In this document: piece after piece, positions 52,401-60,954 of the stretch | Layout: each line of letters opens with the position of its first letter | Position numbering within the stretch: position 1 is the first letter of the stretch | Notes under the pieces: model-generated | Seen by the model: the letters and a program-made list of their open reading frames with translations, nothing else | What the model was told of the DNA's origin: nothing | Database searches by the model: none | Assembly: GCF_001278035.1 (NCBI RefSeq) | Contig: NZ_CP009452.1 | Span: 777,501-841,500, forward strand | Length of the DNA: 64,000 bases | Direction: 5' to 3' | From: Sphingopyxis sp. 113P3 | Lineage (GTDB): Bacteria > Pseudomonadota > Alphaproteobacteria > Sphingomonadales > Sphingomonadaceae | Program-made: the position numbers and the translations under genes

Positions 52401-53753
52401 TCAGACCGGCGCCGGAATATTGTTCGTATCGACCACCCGGGCATGGGTGGCCTGCGACCAGGTCGAGACCTTCGCGCGCATGCGATCGGTGAACAGACCC
52501 TGCGCTTCCATGTTGAAATGTGCCGCTACCAGCGCGACCGAAACTTCGGGATCCTCCGCCGCCATCTCCGAAAGAGTGCCAAGGTAGGCGAATTGATCAG
52601 GCTCTGGCGGAGCGACATTCTTAAGCTCGGCGCCATCGTAAAGGCTATCTGCCATGCCCGACACCGAGAAGGCGAGTTCGACGAAATGGGCGAAGGCGCT
52701 CTGGAAACGCTCTGGAAGGCTCACATCGTCTTCGGACGTGGCGAGGCAATTGCGCAGCACCGCGGCGCCTTTCGCGGAAATCGTCATGCCCTGGCCGTAA
52801 AATGGATTGAAAGAGGCTACGGCATCGCCTGTGGCGATGAAGCCGGAGGGGCGGCGGTCGAGCAGATGCCAGCGGCGCAACCGGCTGCTTTCCATGCGAT
52901 AGCCGGCAATATTGGACAGGGGTTCAGAGGCGCGCGCGACCTTGCCGAGCAGCGGCGTGCTGGCGCCATCCAGATAGTCGAGCAGCCCCTCTTGCTCCAG
53001 CGGCGGATAGTCGCGCATCATGCCGGCGGCGGTGATCATGTGCATGCCGTTATCGATGGGTATGATCAGACCACCGCGGTGATGCCCGGGATAAGGCATC
53101 GCCACCAAGCCCGCAGTACCCGGCTCCAGGACATCTTTGGGCAGATGCACGAGCTGGGACGCATAGCCCATGAAACAACTCACATGCTGTTCGTCGGGTA
53201 CCGGATATCCTAGTTGTTCGAGCCAGCGCGGGCTCTGCGAACCGCGCCCGCTGGCATCGATGACAAGATCGCCGGCAATGACACTTCCATCCGATAGCGA
53301 GACGCCAAGGATCGCCTTGCCTTCGTCGTCCGCCACCAGCGATTTCACGGTGGCGTTGATGATTTTGCAGTTGGCGAAACGGTTCAGATTGCTGCGTATC
53401 ACCATTTCCAGCAGCGGGCGGCGAAAGCCGAAGGAGGTGATCGAACTGGCGGTGCGGGCGCGCCAACCGGATGAAGTAAAATTGGGAAGCTGGAGGCATT
53501 GGTCCACTTCCGAGCATCCGGCCTGCCGCAGCTGTTCGGAAAAATCAGGGATAAACTCGGAAATCAGGTCTCGCCCGATACCGAGAAGGGCATGGGCCTG
53601 CCGTCCCTGCGGCACCCCTTTCCGGGGCTCTCCATTTTCGACCAGCCTCTCCCGTTCAATGAGCAGGACCTCGTCGAAAAAGGGGCTCACCGCCATGGCG
53701 GACAGACTGCCACCGATGCTCGCTCCGATGATGATCGCTCTATTTCTACCCAT
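52401..53753 (-). CDS. FAD-dependent oxidoreductase/monooxygenase
   Basis: A 450-residue flavoprotein. IIIGASIGGSLSAMAVS is the FAD motif and GDAVASFNPFYGQGMTISA the DG/GD region. This group hydroxylates or halogenates aromatics, or removes chain groups. Start ATG at 53753. It is in the minus-strand run with RidA and GST genes, so a role in ring hydroxylation is likely, but the substrate is not known. Confidence 0.85.
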   Translation of the reverse strand: MGRNRAIIIGASIGGSLSAMAVSPFFDEVLLIERERLVENGEPRKGVPQGRQAHALLGIGRDLISEFIPDFSEQLRQAGCSEVDQCLQLPNFTSSGWRARTASSITSFGFRRPLLEMVIRSNLNRFANCKIINATVKSLVADDEGKAILGVSLSDGSVIAGDLVIDASGRGSQSPRWLEQLGYPVPDEQHVSCFMGYASQLVHLPKDVLEPGTAGLVAMPYPGHHRGGLIIPIDNGMHMITAAGMMRDYPPLEQEGLLDYLDGASTPLLGKVARASEPLSNIAGYRMESSRLRRWHLLDRRPSGFIATGDAVASFNPFYGQGMTISAKGAAVLRNCLATSEDDVSLPERFQSAFAHFVELAFSVSGMADSLYDGAELKNVAPPEPDQFAYLGTLSEMAAEDPEVSVALVAAHFNMEAQGLFTDRMRAKVSTWSQATHARVVDTNNIPAPV

Positions 53754-53809
53754 AGCAAAGCCCTCTCAACTTGTGCGATCCGGCGAGATTGGCTCTCGCT
53801 CGGTCGTGA

Positions 53810-54214
53810 TCAGTGATCGATAAAAGCGGTCGCCTCGATCTCGATGCGCACGCCCGGAACCGCGAGCGCGGACACGCCCACCAGCACGCTGGCGGGCGGA
53901 TTGGACGCCGAAAGATAGCGATCCCGAATGGCAGCGAGCGGCGTACGCAGGGGCTCTTCGAAATCGACCACATAATAAACCAGCTTGGTCAGGTCGGCGT
54001 ATGTCGCCCCTGCGGCTTCAAGCGCCCGGCCAAGATTTTCGAAAACGGCAATCGCCTGTGCTTCGAAATCATCCTCGCCGATGACGCGATTCTCCATGTC
54101 GAACGGAACCTGGCCGGCAAAGACGATGTGCTTTCCAGGCCCCTCGACGATCACCGCATGGCTGTAGCCGAATGTGGGATAGAGATTTGACGGCCGCAGA
54201 TAAGTTTTTGCCAT
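53810..54214 (-). CDS. RidA-family protein (second)
   Basis: A 134-residue paralogue of 51961-52362: LRPSNLYPTFGYSHAVIVEG and IVFAGQVPFDMENRVIG. The two copies differ enough to be old duplicates. ATG at 54214 with GGAG ten bases upstream. Possibly acts on an enamine or imine product of amino-aromatic ring opening. Confidence 0.85.
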   Translation of the reverse strand: MAKTYLRPSNLYPTFGYSHAVIVEGPGKHIVFAGQVPFDMENRVIGEDDFEAQAIAVFENLGRALEAAGATYADLTKLVYYVVDFEEPLRTPLAAIRDRYLSASNPPASVLVGVSALAVPGVRIEIEATAFIDH

Positions 54215-54260
54215 GTCTCGCTCCATTGCTCTTGGCGTTGGTCGACCGCGCCCGCACACA

Positions 54261-55247
54261 TCATGTGGTGACGACGATTTTGCCGCGCTGGCGATTGCTT
54301 TCCATGTAGCGATGCGCGTCGACGATCTTGTCGAGCGTGAAAACGCTATCGATGACCGGTATCAGCCGCCCAGCCTGGATTGCCGAACTGATATAGGCAA
54401 TCGCCTCGCTGAGTTTGTCCGGCCGACTGGTCAGCTCGAAGAAAGTGTAGGCGTGCACCGTCAAGGCTTTGGAAAGTGCTGTGAACAGGGGGTAGCCAGG
54501 CTCGCCGAGCAACGCACCGTAGATGTGGACGGTGCCGCCAAACGCCGCCGCATTTGCCAACTTTTCAAGGAAGGGTCCGGCGACGGGGTCAAATGCCACG
54601 TCCACGCCGCGTCCGGCGGTGATCGCCATGGCGCGCGCGACCAGATCTTCCTCATCGGAAATGATGACGTGATCGGCACCAGCCTCCAGGAGAAAGTCTT
54701 GCTTGTCGGCGCCCCGTGTCGTTGCGATCACGGTGGCTCCAATGTCCTTGGCGATCTGGATTGCAGCGACGCCCACGCTCGAGGACGCCGCCGTGACCAT
54801 AACGGACTGCCCCTTCCGAAGCTGGCTGAAGGTGACGAGCGCTCCATAAGCGGTAAGATACTGCACCCAGAGGGCCGCAGCCTGCTCGAAGGTCAGCGAC
54901 ACGGGATGGCGCGTGACCCATTGCGCGGGAACGGTCGCGGTTTCGCCGTAGACGCCGTAGCGGCCGAAGTCGAAACCGGGGATGACGCTGACGATGTCAC
55001 CCGGCAAGACATTCGACACGCCGGCCCCAATCGCCGAAACGATGCCGGCTGCTTCGTAGCCAAGCCGCGACGGCAGCTGTGGCTGCATCACATATTCGCC
55101 GGAACGGAAGGCGACTTCCGCCCGATTGAGGCCAAGTGCCTTGACGTCAATCCGGACTTCGTCGGGCGCGAGCGCGGTCTCCGCGACCTCTTCGAGCCGG
55201 AGCACGTCGGCGCCGCCCGTTTCGTGAAAGCGCACGATTTTAGCCAT
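54261..55247 (-). CDS. Quinone-oxidoreductase-type zinc-free dehydrogenase
   Basis: A 328-residue medium-chain dehydrogenase/reductase starting at ATG 55247 (MAKIVRFHETGGADVLRLEE). LGYEAAGIVSAIG and AASSSVGVAAIQIAKDIGAT (NADPH site) are clear. No zinc cysteine cluster, so quinone or enone reductase. Its start overlaps the end of the unknown gene 55240-55710 by eight bases. Confidence 0.88.
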   Translation of the reverse strand: MAKIVRFHETGGADVLRLEEVAETALAPDEVRIDVKALGLNRAEVAFRSGEYVMQPQLPSRLGYEAAGIVSAIGAGVSNVLPGDIVSVIPGFDFGRYGVYGETATVPAQWVTRHPVSLTFEQAAALWVQYLTAYGALVTFSQLRKGQSVMVTAASSSVGVAAIQIAKDIGATVIATTRGADKQDFLLEAGADHVIISDEEDLVARAMAITAGRGVDVAFDPVAGPFLEKLANAAAFGGTVHIYGALLGEPGYPLFTALSKALTVHAYTFFELTSRPDKLSEAIAYISSAIQAGRLIPVIDSVFTLDKIVDAHRYMESNRQRGKIVVTT

Positions 55248-55710
55248 CGACGCGGCCCTCCTCGAACAGGGCAACCGCTGCCGACAGCCGATCGGCAAGG
55301 TCGGCAGACAAAAGATAGCCGTCCTGCGAGCGAAGGGCGGCGTCGAGAGCAGGATCCTCGGCAGCTGCAAAGACCGTGAAAGCGGCAAAATGCGCTTGAG
55401 CTCCGGCAGGACCCATGCCTTCGAAGCAGCCCCGATTCACCATGAATGTGAAGGCGATCCGGTTGAACATCGTAAGATCGGCGAAAAAGGGACTCTGGCG
55501 ATATGCCGCGAAGGCGTCCAAATGCCGCAGCGCGCCATCGCTCAAAAAGCCCTGCTGCTGCAACGTGCTCAAATACCAGGTAGCGGCGGCTTCGACCTGC
55601 TCGGAAACATAGCCGATCTTGCTCCACACCTCGGCCATATTGCCGTTGTTGAATCCCAGGGCGTCTGCCACCGCTTCCAGGCCCGGAAATTTTATGTAGA
55701 GCGCAAACAT
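55240..55710 (-). CDS. Unrecognised protein, possible C-terminal fragment
   Basis: 156 residues, helical and low in basic residues; KIGYVSEQVEAAATWYL and FADLTMFNRIAFTFMVNRGC are seen. Upstream in the same frame (no start) the sequence reads DDSELIEAFDAHASD, so a longer ancestral gene is likely to have been joined to a nitroreductase fragment. I do not recognise a family. It has no ribosome site at 55710. Confidence 0.45.
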   Translation of the reverse strand: MFALYIKFPGLEAVADALGFNNGNMAEVWSKIGYVSEQVEAAATWYLSTLQQQGFLSDGALRHLDAFAAYRQSPFFADLTMFNRIAFTFMVNRGCFEGMGPAGAQAHFAAFTVFAAAEDPALDAALRSQDGYLLSADLADRLSAAVALFEEGRVDG

Positions 55711-55976
55711 GTCGGACGCATGCGCATCGAAAGCTTCGATGAGTTCGCTATCATCGCGGCAAAATTGCCTTGGTGAACCTTCCGATATTGTTCCACGCGA
55801 GAGGGGTTGCGCGTAACAATGACGCAGTAATTGTGCATGCCGCCGGCCGTCGGTGCCGAACGCGCCGCGTCAAAGATCGCGTTGAGCGTAACGTCGTCGA
55901 CCGGTTCCGGGGTGAAATCGCGGACCGATCGTTGTCCACGCAGGAAATCCGCGGTTGCGTCTGGTGGCATGTGCAC
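55692..55976 (-). pseudogene. Nitroreductase gene, N-terminal fragment
   Basis: The first 75 or so residues match nitroreductases: RSVRDFTPEPVDDVTLNAIF, ARSAPTAGGMHNYCVIVTR. The family is about 190-200 residues, but the frame breaks at about 55750 and ends at 55692. The remaining part is missing, and another protein's 3' part follows in a different frame. This is a deletion junction or a frameshifted gene. Confidence 0.65.
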
Positions 55977-56035
55977 GATTGGCTGTCCTTGCTTTGCGCC
56001 TGTGTAAGGCGACGGCTACGCCGCGCCGGATGCCC

Positions 56036-56446
56036 TTAGAGACGGTGCAGCCGGCCCTCGAAGCGCACGACCCCGACCGTGTTCGAATTGAATGTGTCAG
56101 AACCGCTTATCATCACGCCGGTGCTGCGGAAGCTTCCACCGAAGCCGGCAAAACGGCCGGTCCCCTTCACGACGTTGTAAACAACCGTCATGACATTCGG
56201 CCGATCGTCGGGGTAAATCTGAATGGTGTTGACGTCGTTCGTGTAGAGCGACGACCCATCCTTATCGAGAAAGTAGTGGAGGCCATTGAATTCCGTCTTC
56301 CCGTCACCGAGGTCGCGAACTTCGCTGACGATTTGACCGTAGGCGGCCCCATCGATCGTACCGGTCATCGCTCCGATGCCATTGCCGTCGGTCATGGCCA
56401 TGACGTTGGCCGTTCCGCCCATTTCAATATAGTCGCCGCTGCTCAT
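56036..56446 (-). CDS. Allene-oxide-cyclase-barrel-like small protein
   Basis: A 136-residue beta-rich protein: GTANVMAMTDGNG, VVKGTGRFAGFGGSFRSTGV and GVVRFEGRL at the end resemble AOC-barrel/dirigent-like small proteins. Start ATG 56446 with GAGGA seven bases upstream. Function unknown. It is not a signal-peptide protein. Confidence 0.6.
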   Translation of the reverse strand: MSSGDYIEMGGTANVMAMTDGNGIGAMTGTIDGAAYGQIVSEVRDLGDGKTEFNGLHYFLDKDGSSLYTNDVNTIQIYPDDRPNVMTVVYNVVKGTGRFAGFGGSFRSTGVMISGSDTFNSNTVGVVRFEGRLHRL

Positions 56447-56516
56447 ATTCTGTTCCTCACCTTGGGTTGCCGCCTGCAAACCGGGACGGGACGGGCCCGC
56501 CCGGAGGGATGCCTTC

Positions 56517-57227
56517 CTATTTCGGATCCAGCGTCATGCCGCTGGCCATTTGGCTGGAAATGAAGGAGTCGAGGCATGCCGGGAGATAGCAGTGATCAAA
56601 ATCGCGGCCGCCGCTGGGAGGGGGCACGGTCGCTTTCTGCGATTCCAGCGCCAGCACGTTCTTCGCCCAGGCCGGGATCCGTTTGAACTGGGGGAGGACG
56701 TCGGTGCCGTAGAGGCGATCCAGGATATCGATCCGAAGAAGGATCGGCGCATACTGGAAATCGATCAGGGCGAGCTGTTCGCCATTGAAGAACGGGCCGT
56801 CGCTCAACTGCTCGTCAAGCTTGGTGAGTTTACCCAGAAGGCGCGTGCGGTTGAACTCATATTCCTCGAGCCGGCGCAGCACGGTCATGTCGACAAGCGC
56901 CAGCAAAATTTCCAGCGCCGCCAGTGTCCAGGCGCGATTCTTGGCCTTCACGACGGGATCGGTCGGAAGGAAGCGACGCGCCGGAAACATCTCATCGAGA
57001 TATTCGTTGATCACGGACGATTCGAAAATGAGTTCGCCGTCGACGTCGAGCAGCGGAACGAGACCTTGACCGTTCGGCGTCAGGTCCTTGTACCATTGCG
57101 GCTTGTTGTACGGATTGATGTAGACCAGTTCATGCTCGATCTGCTTTTCGAACAGGCACATCCGGACGGGCTGAACCATGGGCGCTTTTTCGACGGCGTA
57201 TAAGGTGATCTTCTTGGGAACAGCCAC
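56517..57227 (-). CDS. Glutathione S-transferase family protein
   Basis: A 236-residue GST: N-terminal thioredoxin domain with PNGQGLVPLLDVDG and ESSVINEYLDEMF (GSH site), then helical C-terminal domain. It resembles LigE/LigF and tau-like enzymes that act on aromatic ethers or haloaromatics. In this cluster it may conjugate a reactive aromatic intermediate. Confidence 0.88.
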   Translation of the reverse strand: MAVPKKITLYAVEKAPMVQPVRMCLFEKQIEHELVYINPYNKPQWYKDLTPNGQGLVPLLDVDGELIFESSVINEYLDEMFPARRFLPTDPVVKAKNRAWTLAALEILLALVDMTVLRRLEEYEFNRTRLLGKLTKLDEQLSDGPFFNGEQLALIDFQYAPILLRIDILDRLYGTDVLPQFKRIPAWAKNVLALESQKATVPPPSGGRDFDHCYLPACLDSFISSQMASGMTLDPK

Positions 57228-57322
57228 GATCTTATCTCCACTATAGAAACCTGTCTCCGTACCCGTCCGCCCGCACGTTGGCGCGCGAGCCCTTCCGGAC
57301 GGACGGGCACGAAGAAACTCCG

Positions 57323-59587
57323 CTAAAAGCGGTGCGACAGCTTGATGCCGTAGGTGCGCGGCGGAAGAAACACCTCGAGATGCTGGTAGTTGAGAAACGG
57401 ACTCGTGTCGGAGAAGGAACCGAGAACGTCATTGTTCTCGAGATTCTCGACATAGAGCTGGCCCGTCCAATCCCCGTCCGCGCTTTCCCACGTCAGCGAA
57501 GCATTGGTGCGGTGGTAGCTCGGGATGAGGTCCGTCGCCAAGTTGAACGGACGGGCATATTTGTTCGAGGTCCATGAGTGATCGATCCGCGGCGTTAGCG
57601 TTCCGGCAGATCCCAACGAGATCATGTACTGGACGCCGCCATGCAACTGCCATTCGGGAGCCTCGGTAAGCCGGTTGCCTTTGAGATCGACCACCCCGGC
57701 ACCCAAATTCTCGGGATCCGCGGTCTGGAAGGAATCGTAGCGCGAGTGGAGCCAGGACACCGAACCATCGAAGGTCAGGCCGTCGACCGGCTCGGCAATC
57801 GCTTCAAGTTCGATACCATAGAGCGTCGCCGCGCCCGCGTTTTGGAAAGCCGAGAAACCCTGCGCATCCGCAACGCTTTCTTGCTTGTCGGTGTAGTCGT
57901 AATAATAGCCCGATGCATTGAGCTGAAGGCGGCGATCGAACAGCTTGCTCTTCACGCCGACCTCATAGGCGTCGAGAATCTCGGGTTTGAATGCCGGCGC
58001 CGAGTCCTGGAGATTGAAACCGCCCGATTTATATCCGCGCGAATAGGAAGCGTAGGCCATGGCGTCGGCGCCGAGCTTGTAGTTGGCCCCAAGTTTCCAG
58101 GTGACCCTGCTCCACTTGTCATTGTCCATGACATGGCTGAAACTGAAGTCGAATGCCGGGGAGTTTACGACGCTGAAGCCGACCGAACGATCCACGGCCA
58201 TCTTGTCGAGGGTGTAGCGCAGCCCGCCGGTCAGGGTCAGGCCGTTGGCGACTTCCCAGTCCAGTTGGCCAAAGGCCGCATAGGAGTCCGCACGAACAAC
58301 GCCTGGTGTGGTCAGGTCCACCTCAAAGGGATTGGGACCGCCATCGACGAAGACGCCGCCTTCGTAGGACGACTTTTCGTGATAATAGTAGGCGCCGAGC
58401 AGCCACTTCAGGGCGCTGCTGTTGTCCGACGACAGCTGGAATTCCTGGCTGGTCGTCTTGTATTTCGATTCGAAGAAAGCATAGGATTTCAGCGAAGCGA
58501 GATCGGTACCGTCTTCGTCGTAGGTGACGCCCGTATCGAGATCGAAATAGCCGGTGATGGATCGCAAGGTGACGCCGCCCATCTTCCATTCGATCGTGCC
58601 GGTGACGCCCTTGGTCTCGTCGAACCCGTCACCGCGGGTGTCCTGCTGCACCTTGCGTACGTCGTCGAAAGTCGCGACGCGATACCCTGCCGGCACACCG
58701 TCAAAGAGGCCAAAACCACCCAGATTGGCGGCGGGGAAGCTGCGCGGACGGTTCACGAAATTGGCGCCGTCATTTTTGTAATAATAGCCAACAAGGCTCA
58801 CCAGAACATCATCGGCGAGATCATATTCCAATGTGGCCCGAAGGTTGGAATAATTGGAGTTCAGAAGCTTGTTATTACCCGGATCGTTCACGTCCTTGAC
58901 GTAGCCGTCGCGGTCTTCCATCGCGAAGGCAATGCGCCCGCGCAGCCGGTCCGAGATCGGGCCGCTCAGCACGCCGAAGACGCGCCGCTTGTCATAGTTT
59001 CCGATCTCCACGCCGACTTCGCCGCTGAAATCATTGGTAGGGCGTTTGCTGATCACATTGATGCTGCCGCCGACCGCGTTGCGGCCATATAATGTGCCCT
59101 GGGGCCCGCGCAGCACTTCGACGCGCTCGATGTCCAGAAAGTCCTGCAGCATGACAGACGGCGATTGCAGATAGACGCCATTGGCATGCACCGGAACGGC
59201 CGGGTTTCGGCCCGGCGTCGAACCGCGAAGCGCCGACCCACCCACACCGCGCAAGGTCACCAGGCCTGAGCCAGTGACCGAACCGCTGTAAACCAAGCCC
59301 GGAACCGACTGCTGCAGCTGCTCGGGATTGGAGATGCCGCGCGCAGCCAGGGAGTCCGAGCTGAACGCGGAGATGGCGACCGGGACATTCTGGACATTTT
59401 CGCTGCGCTTTTGCGCCGTGACCACGATGTCACCCATCAACGCGTTGCTTGACCCTTCCTCGGTTTGAGGGGCCGCTTCCTGTGCAAGGGCCACCGCCGG
59501 GGTGAAGACACCGGGTACGAGGATCGAGATGCCAACGAGCAAAAGTGCCTTCGGAGATCTCATCGGATTTGAACTAACGTATGTCAT
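57323..59587 (-). CDS. TonB-dependent outer-membrane receptor
   Basis: A 754-residue receptor. A signal peptide (SPKALLLVGISILVPGV, cut near ALAQ) precedes DIVVTAQKRSENVQNVPVAI (TonB box/plug), GRNAVGGSINVISKRPT, then a 22-strand-type barrel ending in KLSHRF with terminal aromatic residue. The family imports siderophores or, in sphingomonads, aromatic and other large substrates. The start 59587 has GGGAGG upstream. It probably imports the pathway substrate. Confidence 0.92.
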   Translation of the reverse strand: MTYVSSNPMRSPKALLLVGISILVPGVFTPAVALAQEAAPQTEEGSSNALMGDIVVTAQKRSENVQNVPVAISAFSSDSLAARGISNPEQLQQSVPGLVYSGSVTGSGLVTLRGVGGSALRGSTPGRNPAVPVHANGVYLQSPSVMLQDFLDIERVEVLRGPQGTLYGRNAVGGSINVISKRPTNDFSGEVGVEIGNYDKRRVFGVLSGPISDRLRGRIAFAMEDRDGYVKDVNDPGNNKLLNSNYSNLRATLEYDLADDVLVSLVGYYYKNDGANFVNRPRSFPAANLGGFGLFDGVPAGYRVATFDDVRKVQQDTRGDGFDETKGVTGTIEWKMGGVTLRSITGYFDLDTGVTYDEDGTDLASLKSYAFFESKYKTTSQEFQLSSDNSSALKWLLGAYYYHEKSSYEGGVFVDGGPNPFEVDLTTPGVVRADSYAAFGQLDWEVANGLTLTGGLRYTLDKMAVDRSVGFSVVNSPAFDFSFSHVMDNDKWSRVTWKLGANYKLGADAMAYASYSRGYKSGGFNLQDSAPAFKPEILDAYEVGVKSKLFDRRLQLNASGYYYDYTDKQESVADAQGFSAFQNAGAATLYGIELEAIAEPVDGLTFDGSVSWLHSRYDSFQTADPENLGAGVVDLKGNRLTEAPEWQLHGGVQYMISLGSAGTLTPRIDHSWTSNKYARPFNLATDLIPSYHRTNASLTWESADGDWTGQLYVENLENNDVLGSFSDTSPFLNYQHLEVFLPPRTYGIKLSHRF

Positions 59588-59622
59588 ATTGCCTCCCGTT
59601 ATTTCTTTGTCTGTATAGGTTG

Positions 59623-60027
59623 TTAAGTTCGTACGGCCGGATCGAGGATCAGCTCCAGCCTGCTAAAGCACCAATTTCCTTGGTCGGCGGTCGCAATGGC
59701 GTCGAAGCAACCGGTACCCATTGCGGTGGGGCCATCAGCAATGTTCACCTGCATCAAATAGGAGGTCACTTGCGCGCCACTTGCATGCTCGGAGACATGC
59801 TGGTTCGTCACAAAATAGCGGACGCCGGCCGTCATGCCGTCAGCGATCCGCTGCTCGAGAAAGGCGGCGATCTCTGCTCGGCCCTTCAAGTGCATGAACG
59901 GTGTCACGAACTCGCCGTCTGCTGTGAATACAGAAGCATATGCGGTCGGGTCGCGCGCATCCAACGCAAGGTAGAGGCGATTTGCCAGATCGCGGATTTT
60001 GATCGCGTCAGCTTCGGAGATCGCCAT
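59623..60027 (-). CDS. SnoaL-like protein (paralogue of 50883-51296)
   Basis: A 134-residue NTF2-like protein, MAISEADAIKIRDLANRLYL, then VRYFVTNQHVSEHASG and IADGPTAMGTGCFDAI, clearly related to 50883-51296. The two occur once in each operator-linked unit, so the units may have arisen by duplication. The start overlaps the hydrolase stop by one base. Confidence 0.82.
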   Translation of the reverse strand: MAISEADAIKIRDLANRLYLALDARDPTAYASVFTADGEFVTPFMHLKGRAEIAAFLEQRIADGMTAGVRYFVTNQHVSEHASGAQVTSYLMQVNIADGPTAMGTGCFDAIATADQGNWCFSRLELILDPAVRT

Positions 60028-60833
60028 CAGAGCGTCTCCCGCAGTCGGCGGGCGCGGCGGAGATGCATCTCAAGGACATCATTAAATGCTGGCCCCGCCT
60101 TTTGCACGGCATGGCCAAAGCCGGTGATAGTCGTGAGCTGCCCCTGGGTCAGTGACGCCACGCGATGACAGATCGCATCATAGGCGGGACTCCAGCCTCC
60201 AGCGACGACCAAAACCGGGACACCTGCATCGGAAAGCGCGCCGACAGGTAGATCGATGGCCCACAGATGCTCCGTGCGCAGAAGCGATATCGCGCGGTCA
60301 AGCTCCGGTGGAATGACCTTGGGAACAGGCCGGGTCATTTTGAGCGCCGCTAGGAAGCCGGCCATAAATTCCCTGTTCGAGAGGCCGTGCTTTTCCCAAT
60401 GCAACTTCAACGCCTCGATCGCGCTAGCGACCGACGGGATGTCTGCCGCTACGGCGAATGCTGGCGGCTCGATCAACGTCAGCGAACGGATGGCCTCGGG
60501 ACAAGACGCCGCTGCTTTGGCGGCAATAAGAGCCCCTGTGGATGTGCCAACCAAGTGCGCTCCATCGCCAGCCGCCTCGATCAGATCCAGGACGTCCTTG
60601 TCGTGATCCACCTTCATGGCCTGCGAAGCGAGCGTATAGCCATGGCGGGTGATCACGCGCACATCATAATATGTGCTCAGAATTTCCTGCCCGGCGAAGG
60701 CGTCACCAGCCCCGAGACTGCCATGCACGAAGATGATCGCCTCACGCTCGGCTGCACCCGCCACAGGCATCTCCTCGCGAGAAAGGCTCGCGACATTGCC
60801 CTGGTCGGGATGAGAAAAAGCGTCACAACTCAC
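60027..60833 (-). CDS. Alpha/beta hydrolase
   Basis: A 268-residue hydrolase. Nucleophile in LVGTSTGALIAAKAA (GTSTG), His in TGFGHAVQKAG. The GTG at 60833 is chosen because GGAGG lies five bases upstream and the operator site 4 (60848-60865) would otherwise fall inside the gene. First gene of the receptor unit. Substrate unknown. Confidence 0.83.
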   Translation of the reverse strand: MSCDAFSHPDQGNVASLSREEMPVAGAAEREAIIFVHGSLGAGDAFAGQEILSTYYDVRVITRHGYTLASQAMKVDHDKDVLDLIEAAGDGAHLVGTSTGALIAAKAAASCPEAIRSLTLIEPPAFAVAADIPSVASAIEALKLHWEKHGLSNREFMAGFLAALKMTRPVPKVIPPELDRAISLLRTEHLWAIDLPVGALSDAGVPVLVVAGGWSPAYDAICHRVASLTQGQLTTITGFGHAVQKAGPAFNDVLEMHLRRARRLRETL

Positions 60834-60847
60834 GTAAGCCTCCGGTC

Positions 60848-60865
60848 TGGTACGTAGTACACTAG
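60848..60865 (+). promoter_or_regulatory. Operator-like site 4 of the aromatic regulon
   Basis: TGGTACGTAGTACACTAG, 15 bases before the hydrolase GTG at 60833. It agrees with site 3 at 14 of 18 positions. GTAC is repeated within it. Confidence 0.65.
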
Positions 60866-60954
60866 ACACCACATACTTATCATGTCAATAGGCGCACTCG
60901 CCTCGTCCGAAGCGCGCCCAACAGGCGCGCGGCATTTTATAAGGAGGTGTGGGC

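Noticed and set aside
51310..52587. 425-residue plus-strand frame
   Set aside because: It lies across OsmC, RidA and FAD monooxygenase genes read on the other strand and shows no domain.
54213..55379. 388-residue plus-strand frame
   Set aside because: Antisense to the quinone-oxidoreductase gene, with no ribosome site or motif.
57641..59092. 483-residue plus-strand frame
   Set aside because: Antisense to the TonB receptor and without domain-like sequence.
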